From: Mucilaginibacter daejeonensis
GTDB taxonomy: Bacteria > Bacteroidota > Bacteroidia > Sphingobacteriales > Sphingobacteriaceae
Direction: 5' to 3'
Assembly (NCBI RefSeq): GCF_020783335.1
Contig: NZ_CP086068.1
Coordinates: 1,550,001-1,614,000, forward strand
Length of the DNA stretch: 64,000 nucleotides
The translations under genes were made by a program, and so were the position numbers. Positions 8,237 through 17,183 of this stretch are shown piece after piece (position 1 is the stretch's first letter; every line of letters begins with the position of its first letter). Below the pieces are notes generated by a model. It did not search any database. It was not told where the DNA came from and saw only the letters and a list, made by a program, of their open reading frames with translations.

Positions 8237-9628
8237 TTATAAGTGGATCACTTCATCGTAAGCTGCTGCTGCAGCTTCCATGATGGCCTCACTCATGGTA
8301 GGGTGAGGGTGAACCGACTTGATCATCTCATGACCGGTGGTCTCCAGTTTACGGGCCACCACGATCTCGGCGATCATTTCGGTAACGTTGTAACCAACCA
8401 TATGTGCGCCCAGTAATTCGCCGTATTTAGCATCAAAGATCAGTTTTACAAAGCCATCTTTAGCACCGGCGGCAGATGCCTTACCTGATGCCGAGAATGG
8501 GAAACGACCGATCTTTAGTTCATAACCAGCTTCTTTAGCTGCTTTTTCGGTGTAACCTACTGAAGCTACTTCCGGAGAGCAGTAAGTACAGCCCGGGATA
8601 TTGTTATAGTTCAACGGCTCAACGTGCTGACCGGCAATCTTTTCAACGCAAATAATACCTTCGGCAGAGGCCACGTGTGCCAGTGCCTGGCCTTTAACGA
8701 TATCACCGATGGCGTAAACACCTTCAATGTTGGTCTTGTAGTAATCATCTACCAATACTTTGCCTTTGTCGGTCTTCACGCCAACCTCTTCAAGGCCTAA
8801 GCCTTCCAAGTTAGTAGCTATACCTACTGCCGAAAGTACGATCTCGGCTTCGAGGGTCTCTACACCTTTAGCGGTCTTCACGCTTACTTTGCAAAGTTCG
8901 CCGGTGGTATCAACCGACTCAACAGTAGATTGGGTCATGATGTTGATGCCGGTCTTTTTCAGGCTGCGGGCCAGTTGTTTCGAAACTTCCTCATCCTCCA
9001 GAGGCACGATATTGTCTAGGAACTCCACAACGGTCACCTGGGTGCCCATGGTAGCGTAGAAGTAGGCGAACTCGATACCGATAGCGCCTGAACCTACTAC
9101 CACCATTGACTTAGGTTGTTTAGGCAGGTTCATTGCCTGACGGTAGCCTATGATCTTTTGGCCATCCTGTTTCAGGTTAGGCAACTCGCGAGAGCGGCCG
9201 CCGGTAGCTAAAATGATATGTTTTGCGGTGTGCTCAGCGGTCTTGCCATCGGCGGCGGTAACAGTTACCGCACCTTTGCCTTTAAGCTTGCCAAAACCCA
9301 TGATCACATCGATCTTGTTCTTCTTCATCAGGAACTGAACGCCTTTGCTCATGCCTTCAGCCACGCCGCGGCTGCGTTTGATCACGGCCGAAAAGTCGGC
9401 CTCGCCTTTTACATCAACATTGATACCGTAATCGGCAGCGTGGTTAATGTACTCGAACACCTGGGCGCTTTTTAACAAAGCTTTGGTAGGGATACAACCC
9501 CAGTTAAGGCAGATACCACCCAATGATTCTTTTTCAATGATGGCTGTTTTTAAGCCGAGTTGTGAAGCGCGTATAGCAGCAACATAACCACCAGGACCAG
9601 ATCCGATAACAATTACGTCGTAGTTCAT
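8237..9628 (-). CDS. lpdA: Dihydrolipoyl dehydrogenase (E3)
   Basis: A 463-residue flavoprotein. The N-terminal FAD motif is GSGPGGYVAAIRA, followed by the redox disulfide GGICLNWGCIPTKA. The NAD motif is VVGSGAIGIEFAYF and a second FAD contact is YAIGDI. The C-terminal catalytic His/Glu pair lies in HPHPTMSEAIMEA. It reoxidises the lipoyl groups of 2-oxoacid dehydrogenase complexes and could serve the E1 fusion encoded at 39215-41644, since no other E3 is visible here. It is cytoplasmic and monocistronic, with a TAnnTTTG promoter box 26 bases upstream. Confidence 0.96.
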   Translation of the reverse strand: MNYDVIVIGSGPGGYVAAIRASQLGLKTAIIEKESLGGICLNWGCIPTKALLKSAQVFEYINHAADYGINVDVKGEADFSAVIKRSRGVAEGMSKGVQFLMKKNKIDVIMGFGKLKGKGAVTVTAADGKTAEHTAKHIILATGGRSRELPNLKQDGQKIIGYRQAMNLPKQPKSMVVVGSGAIGIEFAYFYATMGTQVTVVEFLDNIVPLEDEEVSKQLARSLKKTGINIMTQSTVESVDTTGELCKVSVKTAKGVETLEAEIVLSAVGIATNLEGLGLEEVGVKTDKGKVLVDDYYKTNIEGVYAIGDIVKGQALAHVASAEGIICVEKIAGQHVEPLNYNNIPGCTYCSPEVASVGYTEKAAKEAGYELKIGRFPFSASGKASAAGAKDGFVKLIFDAKYGELLGAHMVGYNVTEMIAEIVVARKLETTGHEMIKSVHPHPTMSEAIMEAAAAAYDEVIHL

Positions 9629-9654
9629 TATGTTTTCTTTTTCAAGTTGTGCGC

Positions 9655-9662
9655 CAAAGCTA
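9655..9662 (-). promoter_or_regulatory. -7 promoter box of lpdA
   Basis: TAGCTTTG on the minus strand, 26 bases before the ATG. A TTG lies 16 bases upstream as a weak -33 candidate. Confidence 0.6.
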
Positions 9663-9930
9663 ATTAAAAAGGCTGATACAATGAAACCTGGTGCCGGGGG
9701 AGAGAATGGCCCGATCTGTCATGCGATCGTAAGAAATATTGGCCTTAATATAAACTTAACCATTCAAATTGACCAAAAATATCTTGTTCACCCGATCTTT
9801 TTGCGCAGAATGCAATATATTAAGTGTATTAGTGATGTTTATTTCCGCTATGGATCGTAAAATTTCTGAAATGTGAAAAATTTACCGTCTTTATTAACAT
9901 TAACTTAACACCACATCTGCGGTACTTGAT

Positions 9931-9938
9931 TATCTTTG
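9931..9938 (+). promoter_or_regulatory. -7 promoter box of the Oar-like receptor
   Basis: TATCTTTG is a perfect TAnnTTTG match, leaving an AT-rich leader of about 42 bases before the ATG at 9988. Confidence 0.65.
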
Positions 9939-9987
9939 TGCTTGAATTTAAAACTATTTTAAACGTTCATTAAAAACAAACAAAAGT

Positions 9988-12900
9988 ATGAGGAAAGTTC
10001 TACTTCTCAGCATGATGTTCTTGTTAGCCACGGTGGCTGCGTTCGCGCAGGTGACCACCAGTAGTTTAACAGGGGTGTTAAAAGACTCAAAAGGTGAAGC
10101 ATTGGTAGGTGCTACCGTTAAAGCGACCCACCTCCCAAGTGGATCGAACTATTCGACCGCTACCAACGCCGATGGTCGTTACACTATCGCCAACATGCGT
10201 GTAGGTGGTCCGTACCGAGTGACCATCAGCTACATCGGTTTCGAGACCAAGACCGTGAATGACATTACCCTTACCCTGGGTCAGCCTTATGTGCTTAATA
10301 CCACTATGGCCGCTACCGGTACTGTACTTACCGATGTGGTAGTTACCGGCACAGCTAACAAATTGCTGAGCAGCAACAGACAAGGTACTTCTACAAACAT
10401 CAGCACCCGTGAGATCAACACTTTACCAACGATCACCCGTAACCTGAATGACCTGACCCGTATCACACCTCAGGCTACTTCTACTAACAACGGTGCTATA
10501 GGTGGTGGTAACTCTCGTCAAAACCAGGTAACTGTTGATGGATCTAACTTTACCAACCGTTTCGGTATCGGTAGCAACCTGCCAGCAAGCGGTTCGCCAA
10601 TATCATTGGACGCGTTGCAGGAGATCTCGGTCAATGTTACTCCATTTGACGTTAAACAAGGTGGTTTCATTGGTAGCTCGGTGAACGCGATCACCCGTTC
10701 AGGTACTAACCAGATCGAAGGTTCGGTTTACACCTACTGGAGAAATGATAAATTGCAAGGTAACAAGGTAGGTGATAACACCCCTTTCACTAAGCAAAGA
10801 CTTCAGCAGAACCAAACCGGTTTCCGTATCGGTGGCCCGATCATTAAAGACAAATTGTTCTTGTTCGTGAACGGCGAGTTCATGAAACAGACCTCTCCAG
10901 GTCAGCAATTCGTTGCCGCTACTACTGCTAACCCATTTGTTATCGGTAACACTGCAAATATCAAACGCCCAACTGAAACTCAGTTGAATGACATCCGCAG
11001 CTACCTGCAATCAAAATACGGTTATGAGACCGGTCCATACCAAGGATATGATTTTAAAAGCAAGAACAACAAGTTCCTTGCCCGTTTAGACTGGAACATC
11101 AATGACAACAACAAGATCAACGTACGTTACAGCCAAGTAGAGAGCTCATCTCCAAGCTTTGTAAGTACTTCACGTAGTCCATTGTCAGCTTTTTCGCAAA
11201 CTCGTACCAGTCAGTACGCTTTACAATTCGCTAACGCTAACTACGCTCAAGATCAAAACTTATACTCAGGTGCTTTGGAATGGAACTCTAACAACCTATT
11301 CGGTTCTAAGGTATCTAACACTTTACGTGTGACCTACGATCACCAAAACGATCCACGTAGCTCACAAAGCTCATTGTTCCCATTTGTTGACATCTTGCAA
11401 GATGGTCTTCCGTTGACCTCATTTGGTTACGAGCCATTTACTTATGGTAACTTGCGTGACGTAAAGACCACCACTGTGTATGATTATGTGACCCTTACCG
11501 CAGGTAAACACAACATCACCGCAGGTGTTCAAGGTGAGTTCAGCAGAACCACCAATGGTTTCCAACGTTTCGGTACCGGTTACTACACTTTTGCTTCATG
11601 GGCTGATTTTGTGAACGGTGCAAAACCTCAAGACTTTGCGATCACTTACCCGCTTAACCAAGGCTTTAACCAAGCTTTCCCAAGCTTCAAATTCGCTCAG
11701 TACTCTGTATATGGTCAGGATGACATCTCCATTAGCGACAGATTCCACGTTACTCCAGGTTTACGTATCGACATCCCTACCTTCCCAGGTACTGACGAGA
11801 TCAAGACCCATCCATTAGTAGCAGGCTTAGCTTTCAACAATGGTGTAAGAGTGAACACAGGTGCTTTACCAAAAAGCCGTGTGATGTTCTCGCCACGTGT
11901 TGGTTTCAACTACGATGTGAACGGCGACCGTTCAGTGGTATTACGCGGTGGTACCGGTATCTTTACTGGTCAGATCCCATTTGTATGGATCGTTTCACAA
12001 TCAGGTGACTCAGGCTTACTGCAATTTACTCAAACTTATGTAGGTCAGGCTAACACTCCTGGTCCGTTCAACCCAGATCCAACCGCTTACCGTCCAACAA
12101 CATTGCCAACCGTAGGTGGTGCTATCCCGAGCGCGATCAGTGCTATGGATCCTAACCTGAAATTCCCTCAGGTATGGGGTAGCAGCTTAGCTGTAGATGC
12201 TAAGTTACCTTGGGGCGTAGTAGGTACGTTAGAAGGTATCTATAAAAAAGATATCAATAACGTTTACGGTACTAACGTGAACTTGGTTACCCCAACTGCT
12301 TTGGCTATCTCGGGTTATGCTGACACCCGTGAGATCTATCCATCATCTAACGGTTCTAAATTCGTTAACCCAATATCAAGCACTGGTCAGCCTTTGGCTA
12401 ATGGTACTGCTACTGGCGCAAATGCGTTCAACACTATCGTGTTGACCAACGGTAAAGGTGGCCACTACTACAACGTGACCGCTAAGTTAGAGAAGACCTT
12501 CAGTCATGGTTTTGCCGGTATGGTGGCTTACAGCCGCAGCGGTGCTAAGAACATATTTGACGGTAGCGGTGATCAGCTGATCAACACCTGGTCACTTACT
12601 CAGGTAGTTAATAACGCTAACACTCCTCCGTTAAGCTACGCTAACTACGTGGTGCCTAACCGTGTGATCGCCAGCGTGCAATACCGCCAAGAGTATTTGA
12701 AGCACTTAGCAACAACTATCTCATTGTTCTATGAAGGTTCGATCACTGGTCGTTTCTCTTACATCTATTCGAACGACTTTAACCGTGACGGTCAAACCAA
12801 TGACCTGATCTACGTTCCTAAGGATGCAAGCGAGATCACTTTCGTACCGGTTACTTATGGTGGTGTAACTTATACTCCACAACAACAAAGCGATGCTTTC

Positions 12901-13299
12901 TTTGCTTACGTTTCTCAAGACAAATACCTGAGCAAACGCATGGGTAAATACGCTGAACGTAACGGTGCCCAATACCCATGGAGAAATCAGGTTGACTTTA
13001 AGTTCCTGCAAGACCTGTTTGTTAACGTAGGTGGCAAACGCAACACGATCCAGTTCTCGTTCGACGTGTTCAACTTTGGTAACCTGTTGAACAAGAAATG
13101 GGGTTCTTACAAATTAGTGAACAACTCATCTATCCTGGTGCCTACTAACACCAGCTCTTTGAGTGCTAACGGTACTACCAAACCGACCTTCCAATTAGGT
13201 CAAGACAGAGGTTCATTGATCACCAACACCTTCAGAGATGACGTGAGCTTGAACTCAACTTACTATATGCAGTTCGGTCTGCGTTACATTTTTCAATAA
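9988..13299 (+). CDS. Oar-like TonB-dependent outer-membrane receptor
   Basis: An 1103-residue protein. A signal peptide ends AAFAQ, then comes a carboxypeptidase-regulatory-like beta-sandwich (about 22-110, GVLKDSKGEALVGATV). A plug domain follows (about 125-245, with NQVTVDGSNFTNRFG), then a long beta-barrel ending in the aromatic strand YMQFGLRYIFQ. This order is typical of the Oar branch of TonB receptors rather than SusC. Such proteins import a ligand or export cargo with TonB energy; the ligand is unknown and no SusD partner is adjacent. Codon use is strongly biased to CGT, GGT, AAC and TAC, suggesting high expression. It has its own promoter and terminator. Confidence 0.92.
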   Translation: MRKVLLLSMMFLLATVAAFAQVTTSSLTGVLKDSKGEALVGATVKATHLPSGSNYSTATNADGRYTIANMRVGGPYRVTISYIGFETKTVNDITLTLGQPYVLNTTMAATGTVLTDVVVTGTANKLLSSNRQGTSTNISTREINTLPTITRNLNDLTRITPQATSTNNGAIGGGNSRQNQVTVDGSNFTNRFGIGSNLPASGSPISLDALQEISVNVTPFDVKQGGFIGSSVNAITRSGTNQIEGSVYTYWRNDKLQGNKVGDNTPFTKQRLQQNQTGFRIGGPIIKDKLFLFVNGEFMKQTSPGQQFVAATTANPFVIGNTANIKRPTETQLNDIRSYLQSKYGYETGPYQGYDFKSKNNKFLARLDWNINDNNKINVRYSQVESSSPSFVSTSRSPLSAFSQTRTSQYALQFANANYAQDQNLYSGALEWNSNNLFGSKVSNTLRVTYDHQNDPRSSQSSLFPFVDILQDGLPLTSFGYEPFTYGNLRDVKTTTVYDYVTLTAGKHNITAGVQGEFSRTTNGFQRFGTGYYTFASWADFVNGAKPQDFAITYPLNQGFNQAFPSFKFAQYSVYGQDDISISDRFHVTPGLRIDIPTFPGTDEIKTHPLVAGLAFNNGVRVNTGALPKSRVMFSPRVGFNYDVNGDRSVVLRGGTGIFTGQIPFVWIVSQSGDSGLLQFTQTYVGQANTPGPFNPDPTAYRPTTLPTVGGAIPSAISAMDPNLKFPQVWGSSLAVDAKLPWGVVGTLEGIYKKDINNVYGTNVNLVTPTALAISGYADTREIYPSSNGSKFVNPISSTGQPLANGTATGANAFNTIVLTNGKGGHYYNVTAKLEKTFSHGFAGMVAYSRSGAKNIFDGSGDQLINTWSLTQVVNNANTPPLSYANYVVPNRVIASVQYRQEYLKHLATTISLFYEGSITGRFSYIYSNDFNRDGQTNDLIYVPKDASEITFVPVTYGGVTYTPQQQSDAFFAYVSQDKYLSKRMGKYAERNGAQYPWRNQVDFKFLQDLFVNVGGKRNTIQFSFDVFNFGNLLNKKWGSYKLVNNSSILVPTNTSSLSANGTTKPTFQLGQDRGSLITNTFRDDVSLNSTYYMQFGLRYIFQ

Positions 13300-13320
13300 T
13301 AGTTAAACCTATTATATAGC

Positions 13321-13352
13321 AAGGCTGCCCCACTATCGGGGCAGCCTTTTTT
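13321..13352 (+). terminator. Terminator of the Oar-like receptor gene
   Basis: Perfect 11-bp arms AAGGCTGCCCC/GGGGCAGCCTT and a six-T run, 20 bases after the stop codon. Confidence 0.92.
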
Positions 13353-13373
13353 GTTGACTTAAATTCTGCTCAA

Positions 13374-13409
13374 CAAAAAAGGGTGAACGGTCATGCCGTT
13401 CACCCTTTT
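13374..13409 (-). terminator. Terminator of purM
   Basis: Arms AAAAGGGTGAACGG/CCGTTCACCCTTTT form a perfect 14-bp stem with a 5-base loop. A-rich on one side and T-rich on the other, it can work in both directions; it mainly ends purM on the minus strand. Confidence 0.88.
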
Positions 13410-13427
13410 CACAAATGTTGTATCATG

Positions 13428-14609
13428 TTAGTTGTAAATGAACTCGCCGAACTCTGATCTAACGGTCACTTGCTTTTTATCGGCAGCTTCCACGCGGCCA
13501 ATGATCTGCGCCTCGATGCCGAAACTTTGCGAGATGGCGATCACCTCCTGCGCGATCTCCTGAGGTAAGTAAAGCTCCATACGGTGACCCATATTAAACA
13601 CCTTGTACATTTCCTGCCAGCTGGTGCCTGATTGCTCATGGATCAGCTTGAATAACGGAGGTACAGGGAAAAGGTTGTCTTTGATCACATGCACATCATC
13701 TACAAAGTGTAAGACCTTGGTTTGTGCGCCACCGCTGCAATGTACCATGCCGTGGATCTGGCTGCGGTAAGCGTCGAGTATCTTTTTGATCACCGGTGCA
13801 TAGGTACGGGTAGGAGATAGCACCAGCTTGCCCGCGGTTGTGGTTCGCCCGTTGCCGATATCGATGAGGTCGGTCAGGTTCTTGTCACCCGAAAATACCA
13901 GGCTTTCAGGTACTGCAGGGTCAAAGCTTTCAGGGAACTGTTGTGCGATGCTTTTGTTGAACACATCATGACGGGCGGAGGTGAGTCCGTTCGAACCCAT
14001 GCCACCGTTGTACTCATGCTCGTAAGTAGCTTGACCATAAGAGGCCAGGCCTACGATCACATTGCCGGGTTGTATGCGGTGGTTCGAGATCACGTCCGCG
14101 CGCTTTAAGCGGCAGGTAACGGTACTGTCCACAATGATGGTGCGTACTAGGTCGCCCACGTCGGCCGTTTCGCCGCCGGTGCTGTAAATGCCAATGCCGT
14201 GGTCGCGTAATTCCTGTAATATCTCTTCAGTACCATTGATGATGGCGGCGATCACCTCGCCCGGTATCAGGTTCTTGTTACGGCCAATGGTGGATGAGAG
14301 CAGGATATTATCAGTAGCTCCCACGCAAAGCAGATCATCCAGGTTCATGATAATGGCATCCTGAGCGATCCCGCGCCAAACAGAAAGGTCGCCGGTCTGT
14401 TTCCAGTACACGTAAGCCAGTGATGACTTAGTGCCGGCACCGTCGGCATGCATAATATTGCACCATTCAGGGTCGTTAGTTAATATATCAGGGATTATCT
14501 TGCAAAATGCTTTTGGGAAAAGTCCTTTGTCGATGTTCTTGATAGCGTTATGAACATCATCCTTAGAGGCTGATACCCCGCGCTGGTCATATCTTTGGTC
14601 AGAGATCAT
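13428..14609 (-). CDS. purM: Phosphoribosylformylglycinamidine cyclo-ligase (AIR synthase)
   Basis: A PurM-family ATP-dependent ligase of 393 residues, longer than the roughly 345 of E. coli PurM but typical of Bacteroidota. It shows the ADGAGTKS nucleotide segment, DDLLCVGA, the glycine-rich TGGETADVGD and a C-terminal AIRS domain with MGHRMELY. It closes the imidazole ring to give AIR in purine synthesis. The extended frame starts with a TTG at 14615 inside a perfect -7 box (14613-14620), so the ATG at 14609 is preferred. Only three bases then separate box and start, implying a leaderless mRNA. The gene is divergent from the ClC gene. Confidence 0.93.
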   Translation of the reverse strand: MISDQRYDQRGVSASKDDVHNAIKNIDKGLFPKAFCKIIPDILTNDPEWCNIMHADGAGTKSSLAYVYWKQTGDLSVWRGIAQDAIIMNLDDLLCVGATDNILLSSTIGRNKNLIPGEVIAAIINGTEEILQELRDHGIGIYSTGGETADVGDLVRTIIVDSTVTCRLKRADVISNHRIQPGNVIVGLASYGQATYEHEYNGGMGSNGLTSARHDVFNKSIAQQFPESFDPAVPESLVFSGDKNLTDLIDIGNGRTTTAGKLVLSPTRTYAPVIKKILDAYRSQIHGMVHCSGGAQTKVLHFVDDVHVIKDNLFPVPPLFKLIHEQSGTSWQEMYKVFNMGHRMELYLPQEIAQEVIAISQSFGIEAQIIGRVEAADKKQVTVRSEFGEFIYN

Positions 14610-14612
14610 GGT

Positions 14613-14620
14613 CAAATATA
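14613..14620 (-). promoter_or_regulatory. -7 promoter box of purM, three bases before the start codon
   Basis: TATATTTG on the minus strand matches the -7 consensus. Transcription would begin at or just past the ATG at 14609. Confidence 0.6.
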
Positions 14621-14642
14621 CAGCTTACTGTTTTAAGATCAT

Positions 14643-14650
14643 TACTTTTG
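14643..14650 (+). promoter_or_regulatory. -7 promoter box of the ClC channel gene
   Basis: TACTTTTG lies 20 bases before the ATG at 14671 and only 22 bases from the oppositely oriented purM box. The two promoters are back to back. Confidence 0.6.
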
Positions 14651-14670
14651 CGTTACATCAGCACCTTGCC

Positions 14671-16449
14671 ATGTTCAAAAAGCTTAACATTTACATTAAC
14701 CATTGGCGTGCCCGTCAAACCAATAGTCGTACATTTTTATTGTACAGCAGTGTATATGTAGGCATTTTAGGCGGTCTTGCGGCAGTAGTATTGAAATACC
14801 TGGTGCATTTTATGGAGGAACTGAGCCGCGAGTTGGCGGCACGTGTTCCTTATCATTACAGCTTTTTGTTATTGCCCGCCGTGGGTATATTGCTTACGGT
14901 AGCGTACCAGCACCTGATCAATCGGGACAGTATGCAAAAGGGGATAGGCAACCTGCTGATGAACATCAAACGTAACAAAGCCAACATCAAGCATGATAAC
15001 GCTTATGCGCATTTGATCAGTAGTTCGCTTACGGTGGGCTTCGGCGGTTCGTCAGGCTTGGAGGCGCCTATCGTGGTCACCGGTGCGGCCATTGGATCTA
15101 ATACCGGGCGTTTCTTCAAGTTGAGCACTTACGAAAAGACCGTGTTGCTGGCCGCCGGATCGGCTGCGGGTATTGCGGCGGTATTCAACAGCCCGATAGC
15201 AGGTGTACTGTTCGCACTCGAGGTGATCATTGGCGAGATCACTATCCCAACCTTTATTCCGCTGCTCATTGCCTCGGCAACAGGTGCAGTGGTGGGTAAA
15301 TTACTCAACCCACGGCAATTGTTCCACCTCGTTACCGAAGGTTGGCTTGTGCAGGCCTTGCCCTTTTATGCTTTGCTGGGGATATTTAGCGGTTTAGTGG
15401 CCGTGTACATCAATAAGGTAGGGCATGACCTGGAGAGGGGTATCTTCACTAAACAGAACCGCTATGTGCGGGCCATTGCAGGTGGCTTATTATTAGGTGT
15501 GCTGATCCTGCTCTTCCCGCCGCTTTTCGGCGAGGGGTACCATTACATGCAAGCTATCTTGAATGGTAATATCGAAGCCTTAAAAGAGGAATCCTTATAT
15601 GCCGACTGGCTGTCGAAGCCACTCATCATGCTTTTGTTTATCGGTGCGTTGGTGTTCATCAAGATCGTGGCTACAGGTATCACCCTTGGGGCCGGTGGTA
15701 ACGGCGGTACTTTTGCGCCCACCATGTTCACCGGGGCTTTTTTGGGTTTACTTGTAGCATACGGCATAAATCAGACCGGCCTGATCCACTTGAACACCAG
15801 TAATTTTATAGCAGTCGGGATGGCGGGGGCGCTAAGCGGGGTGCTGCATGCACCACTGACGGCGATATTCCTTATTGCCGAGATAACTGGCGGTTACCTG
15901 TTATTCATCCCATTGATGGTGGTATCGGCCATCTCTTACATCATATCCCGATACTTCAAGTCGTACAATGCTTACTGGGAGTCGCTTATCCACGAAAAGG
16001 ATATTCATCCTGATCAGGACCATAGTATGCTGAACGAGATGCGGCTGGATACGCTGATCAATAAAAAGTATGTGGCCGTAGACCCTGACATGTCCCTTGA
16101 CGACCTGTATCATATCCTTGCTACCACAACAGCCAATATATTCGCCGTGGTAGATGCCGACCATCAATTAAAAGGAGTGATCTGGATGGACGCGATCCGC
16201 AAGGAATTCTTCAACACCGACCATGCCCAAACCACCGTTGCTGATGTGATGGTGGCCCCGCCTGCACTGATCAGCTACAACCAGCCTGTAAGCAGCGTGA
16301 TGACCGTATTTGATAATCTGGATGCCTGGCAGCTGCCCGTAGTGCGCGATGGAAAGTTCGTTGGCTTCGTATCCAAATCGGTACTGCTCGACCAGTACCG
16401 CCAGGTGTTCATCAAACAGCACAAACACGCCGACTTTTTTGCTAAGTAA
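14671..16449 (+). CDS. ClC-family chloride channel/transporter with CBS domains
   Basis: A 592-residue protein with about 10-12 membrane helices. GLEAPIVVTGAAIG aligns with the GREGP selectivity segment and keeps the gating glutamate (E131) but has Ala for the following Gly. GAGGNGGTFAPTMFTGAFLG is the second pore motif. Two C-terminal CBS domains follow (from about residue 460 to the end). The glutamate suggests Cl-/H+ exchange rather than a passive channel. The longer frame from 14608 overlaps the promoter box, so the ATG at 14671 is preferred. Its last 8 bases overlap the convergent next gene. Confidence 0.9.
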   Translation: MFKKLNIYINHWRARQTNSRTFLLYSSVYVGILGGLAAVVLKYLVHFMEELSRELAARVPYHYSFLLLPAVGILLTVAYQHLINRDSMQKGIGNLLMNIKRNKANIKHDNAYAHLISSSLTVGFGGSSGLEAPIVVTGAAIGSNTGRFFKLSTYEKTVLLAAGSAAGIAAVFNSPIAGVLFALEVIIGEITIPTFIPLLIASATGAVVGKLLNPRQLFHLVTEGWLVQALPFYALLGIFSGLVAVYINKVGHDLERGIFTKQNRYVRAIAGGLLLGVLILLFPPLFGEGYHYMQAILNGNIEALKEESLYADWLSKPLIMLLFIGALVFIKIVATGITLGAGGNGGTFAPTMFTGAFLGLLVAYGINQTGLIHLNTSNFIAVGMAGALSGVLHAPLTAIFLIAEITGGYLLFIPLMVVSAISYIISRYFKSYNAYWESLIHEKDIHPDQDHSMLNEMRLDTLINKKYVAVDPDMSLDDLYHILATTTANIFAVVDADHQLKGVIWMDAIRKEFFNTDHAQTTVADVMVAPPALISYNQPVSSVMTVFDNLDAWQLPVVRDGKFVGFVSKSVLLDQYRQVFIKQHKHADFFAK

Positions 16450-17098
16450 GCAACATGCCGTAACTAAGGATCAGCATCATAGAAGCTACAAAGACTATGA
16501 AATATAACGATGATCTTATGTAGGCGAATGAATGCTCTTGCTTCATGAGGATCTGGCGGATCTTTTGACTAAATAGGAGCAGTAAGCAGACGGTCCATAA
16601 AAAGCTTAAATCTACAAAACTAAGTGGCCCTGATCTGCCACTTTCATGGCCGAATATACCTGTGATATCGGCAAGGATCAACAGGTTCCAAACACCCACA
16701 ACGAATATGGCAGGCCATTTTTTGATAGGGAAGTAACCTGATCGCTGTATGGCATTGATCGTTTCTTCCTGTTCAGGATCCCGCTCGCACCTGTCTTTAT
16801 CTAAAAAACCAGTGCGTTCGATCCTCGATAATAATTCTCTCGAGCTTCCCGAATACGAAAAATAGATCCTCTTAGGGTAATGGGACACATTATGTATGAT
16901 CTGGATAGTGCCTGCAGTAATATTTAGGAAAGAGCCTTGTGGTACGATCCTGATCACGTCCGTTGGTTTGAAAACTACCGTTCCAGCCAAGCCGCCACTG
17001 ACCTCCATTCTGTTCTTGCTCACAAAAAGCTCCCCGAACGGCCATGTTGAGCGTATGAGACCTATACGAGTCCCTCCTGTTTCCTTTACCTCATACAT
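16442..17098 (-). CDS. Hypothetical membrane protein with soluble N-terminus
   Basis: A 218-residue protein I do not recognise. Residues 1-90 are rich in beta-strand-like stretches (FGELFVSKNRMEVSGG, VVFKPTDVIRI), compatible with a PH-like fold. A charged linker follows (DKDRCERDPEQEE), then about four hydrophobic segments (from about 130 to the C-terminus). It is probably an inner-membrane protein. A TATATTTA box (one mismatch, 17127-17134) lies upstream. It is convergent with, and overlaps, the ClC gene end. Confidence 0.65.
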   Translation of the reverse strand: MYEVKETGGTRIGLIRSTWPFGELFVSKNRMEVSGGLAGTVVFKPTDVIRIVPQGSFLNITAGTIQIIHNVSHYPKRIYFSYSGSSRELLSRIERTGFLDKDRCERDPEQEETINAIQRSGYFPIKKWPAIFVVGVWNLLILADITGIFGHESGRSGPLSFVDLSFLWTVCLLLLFSQKIRQILMKQEHSFAYIRSSLYFIVFVASMMLILSYGMLLT

Positions 17099-17146
17099 AA
17101 AAAACGATAATGGTTTAGATCGACCGTAAATATATAAAGCTTACTT

Positions 17147-17176
17147 AATAAAAAGCCCCCGCTTTTGGCGAGGGCT
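17147..17176 (-). terminator. Terminator of glnN
   Basis: Nine-bp arms AGCCCCCGC/GCGAGGGCT (one wobble) followed on the minus strand by TTTTATT, just after the glnN stop. Confidence 0.85.
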
Positions 17177-17183
17177 TGAATGC

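Larger units (their letters stand above)
9629..9987. other. Divergent intergenic region lpdA / Oar-like receptor
   Basis: These 359 bases hold a -7 box for lpdA (9655-9662, minus) and one for the receptor (9931-9938, plus). The middle is AT-rich, with no convincing gene, RNA or repeat. Confidence 0.6.

Noticed and set aside
9630..9860. Frame of 76 codons between lpdA and the Oar-like gene
   Set aside because: It overlaps the lpdA promoter box and has no coding character.
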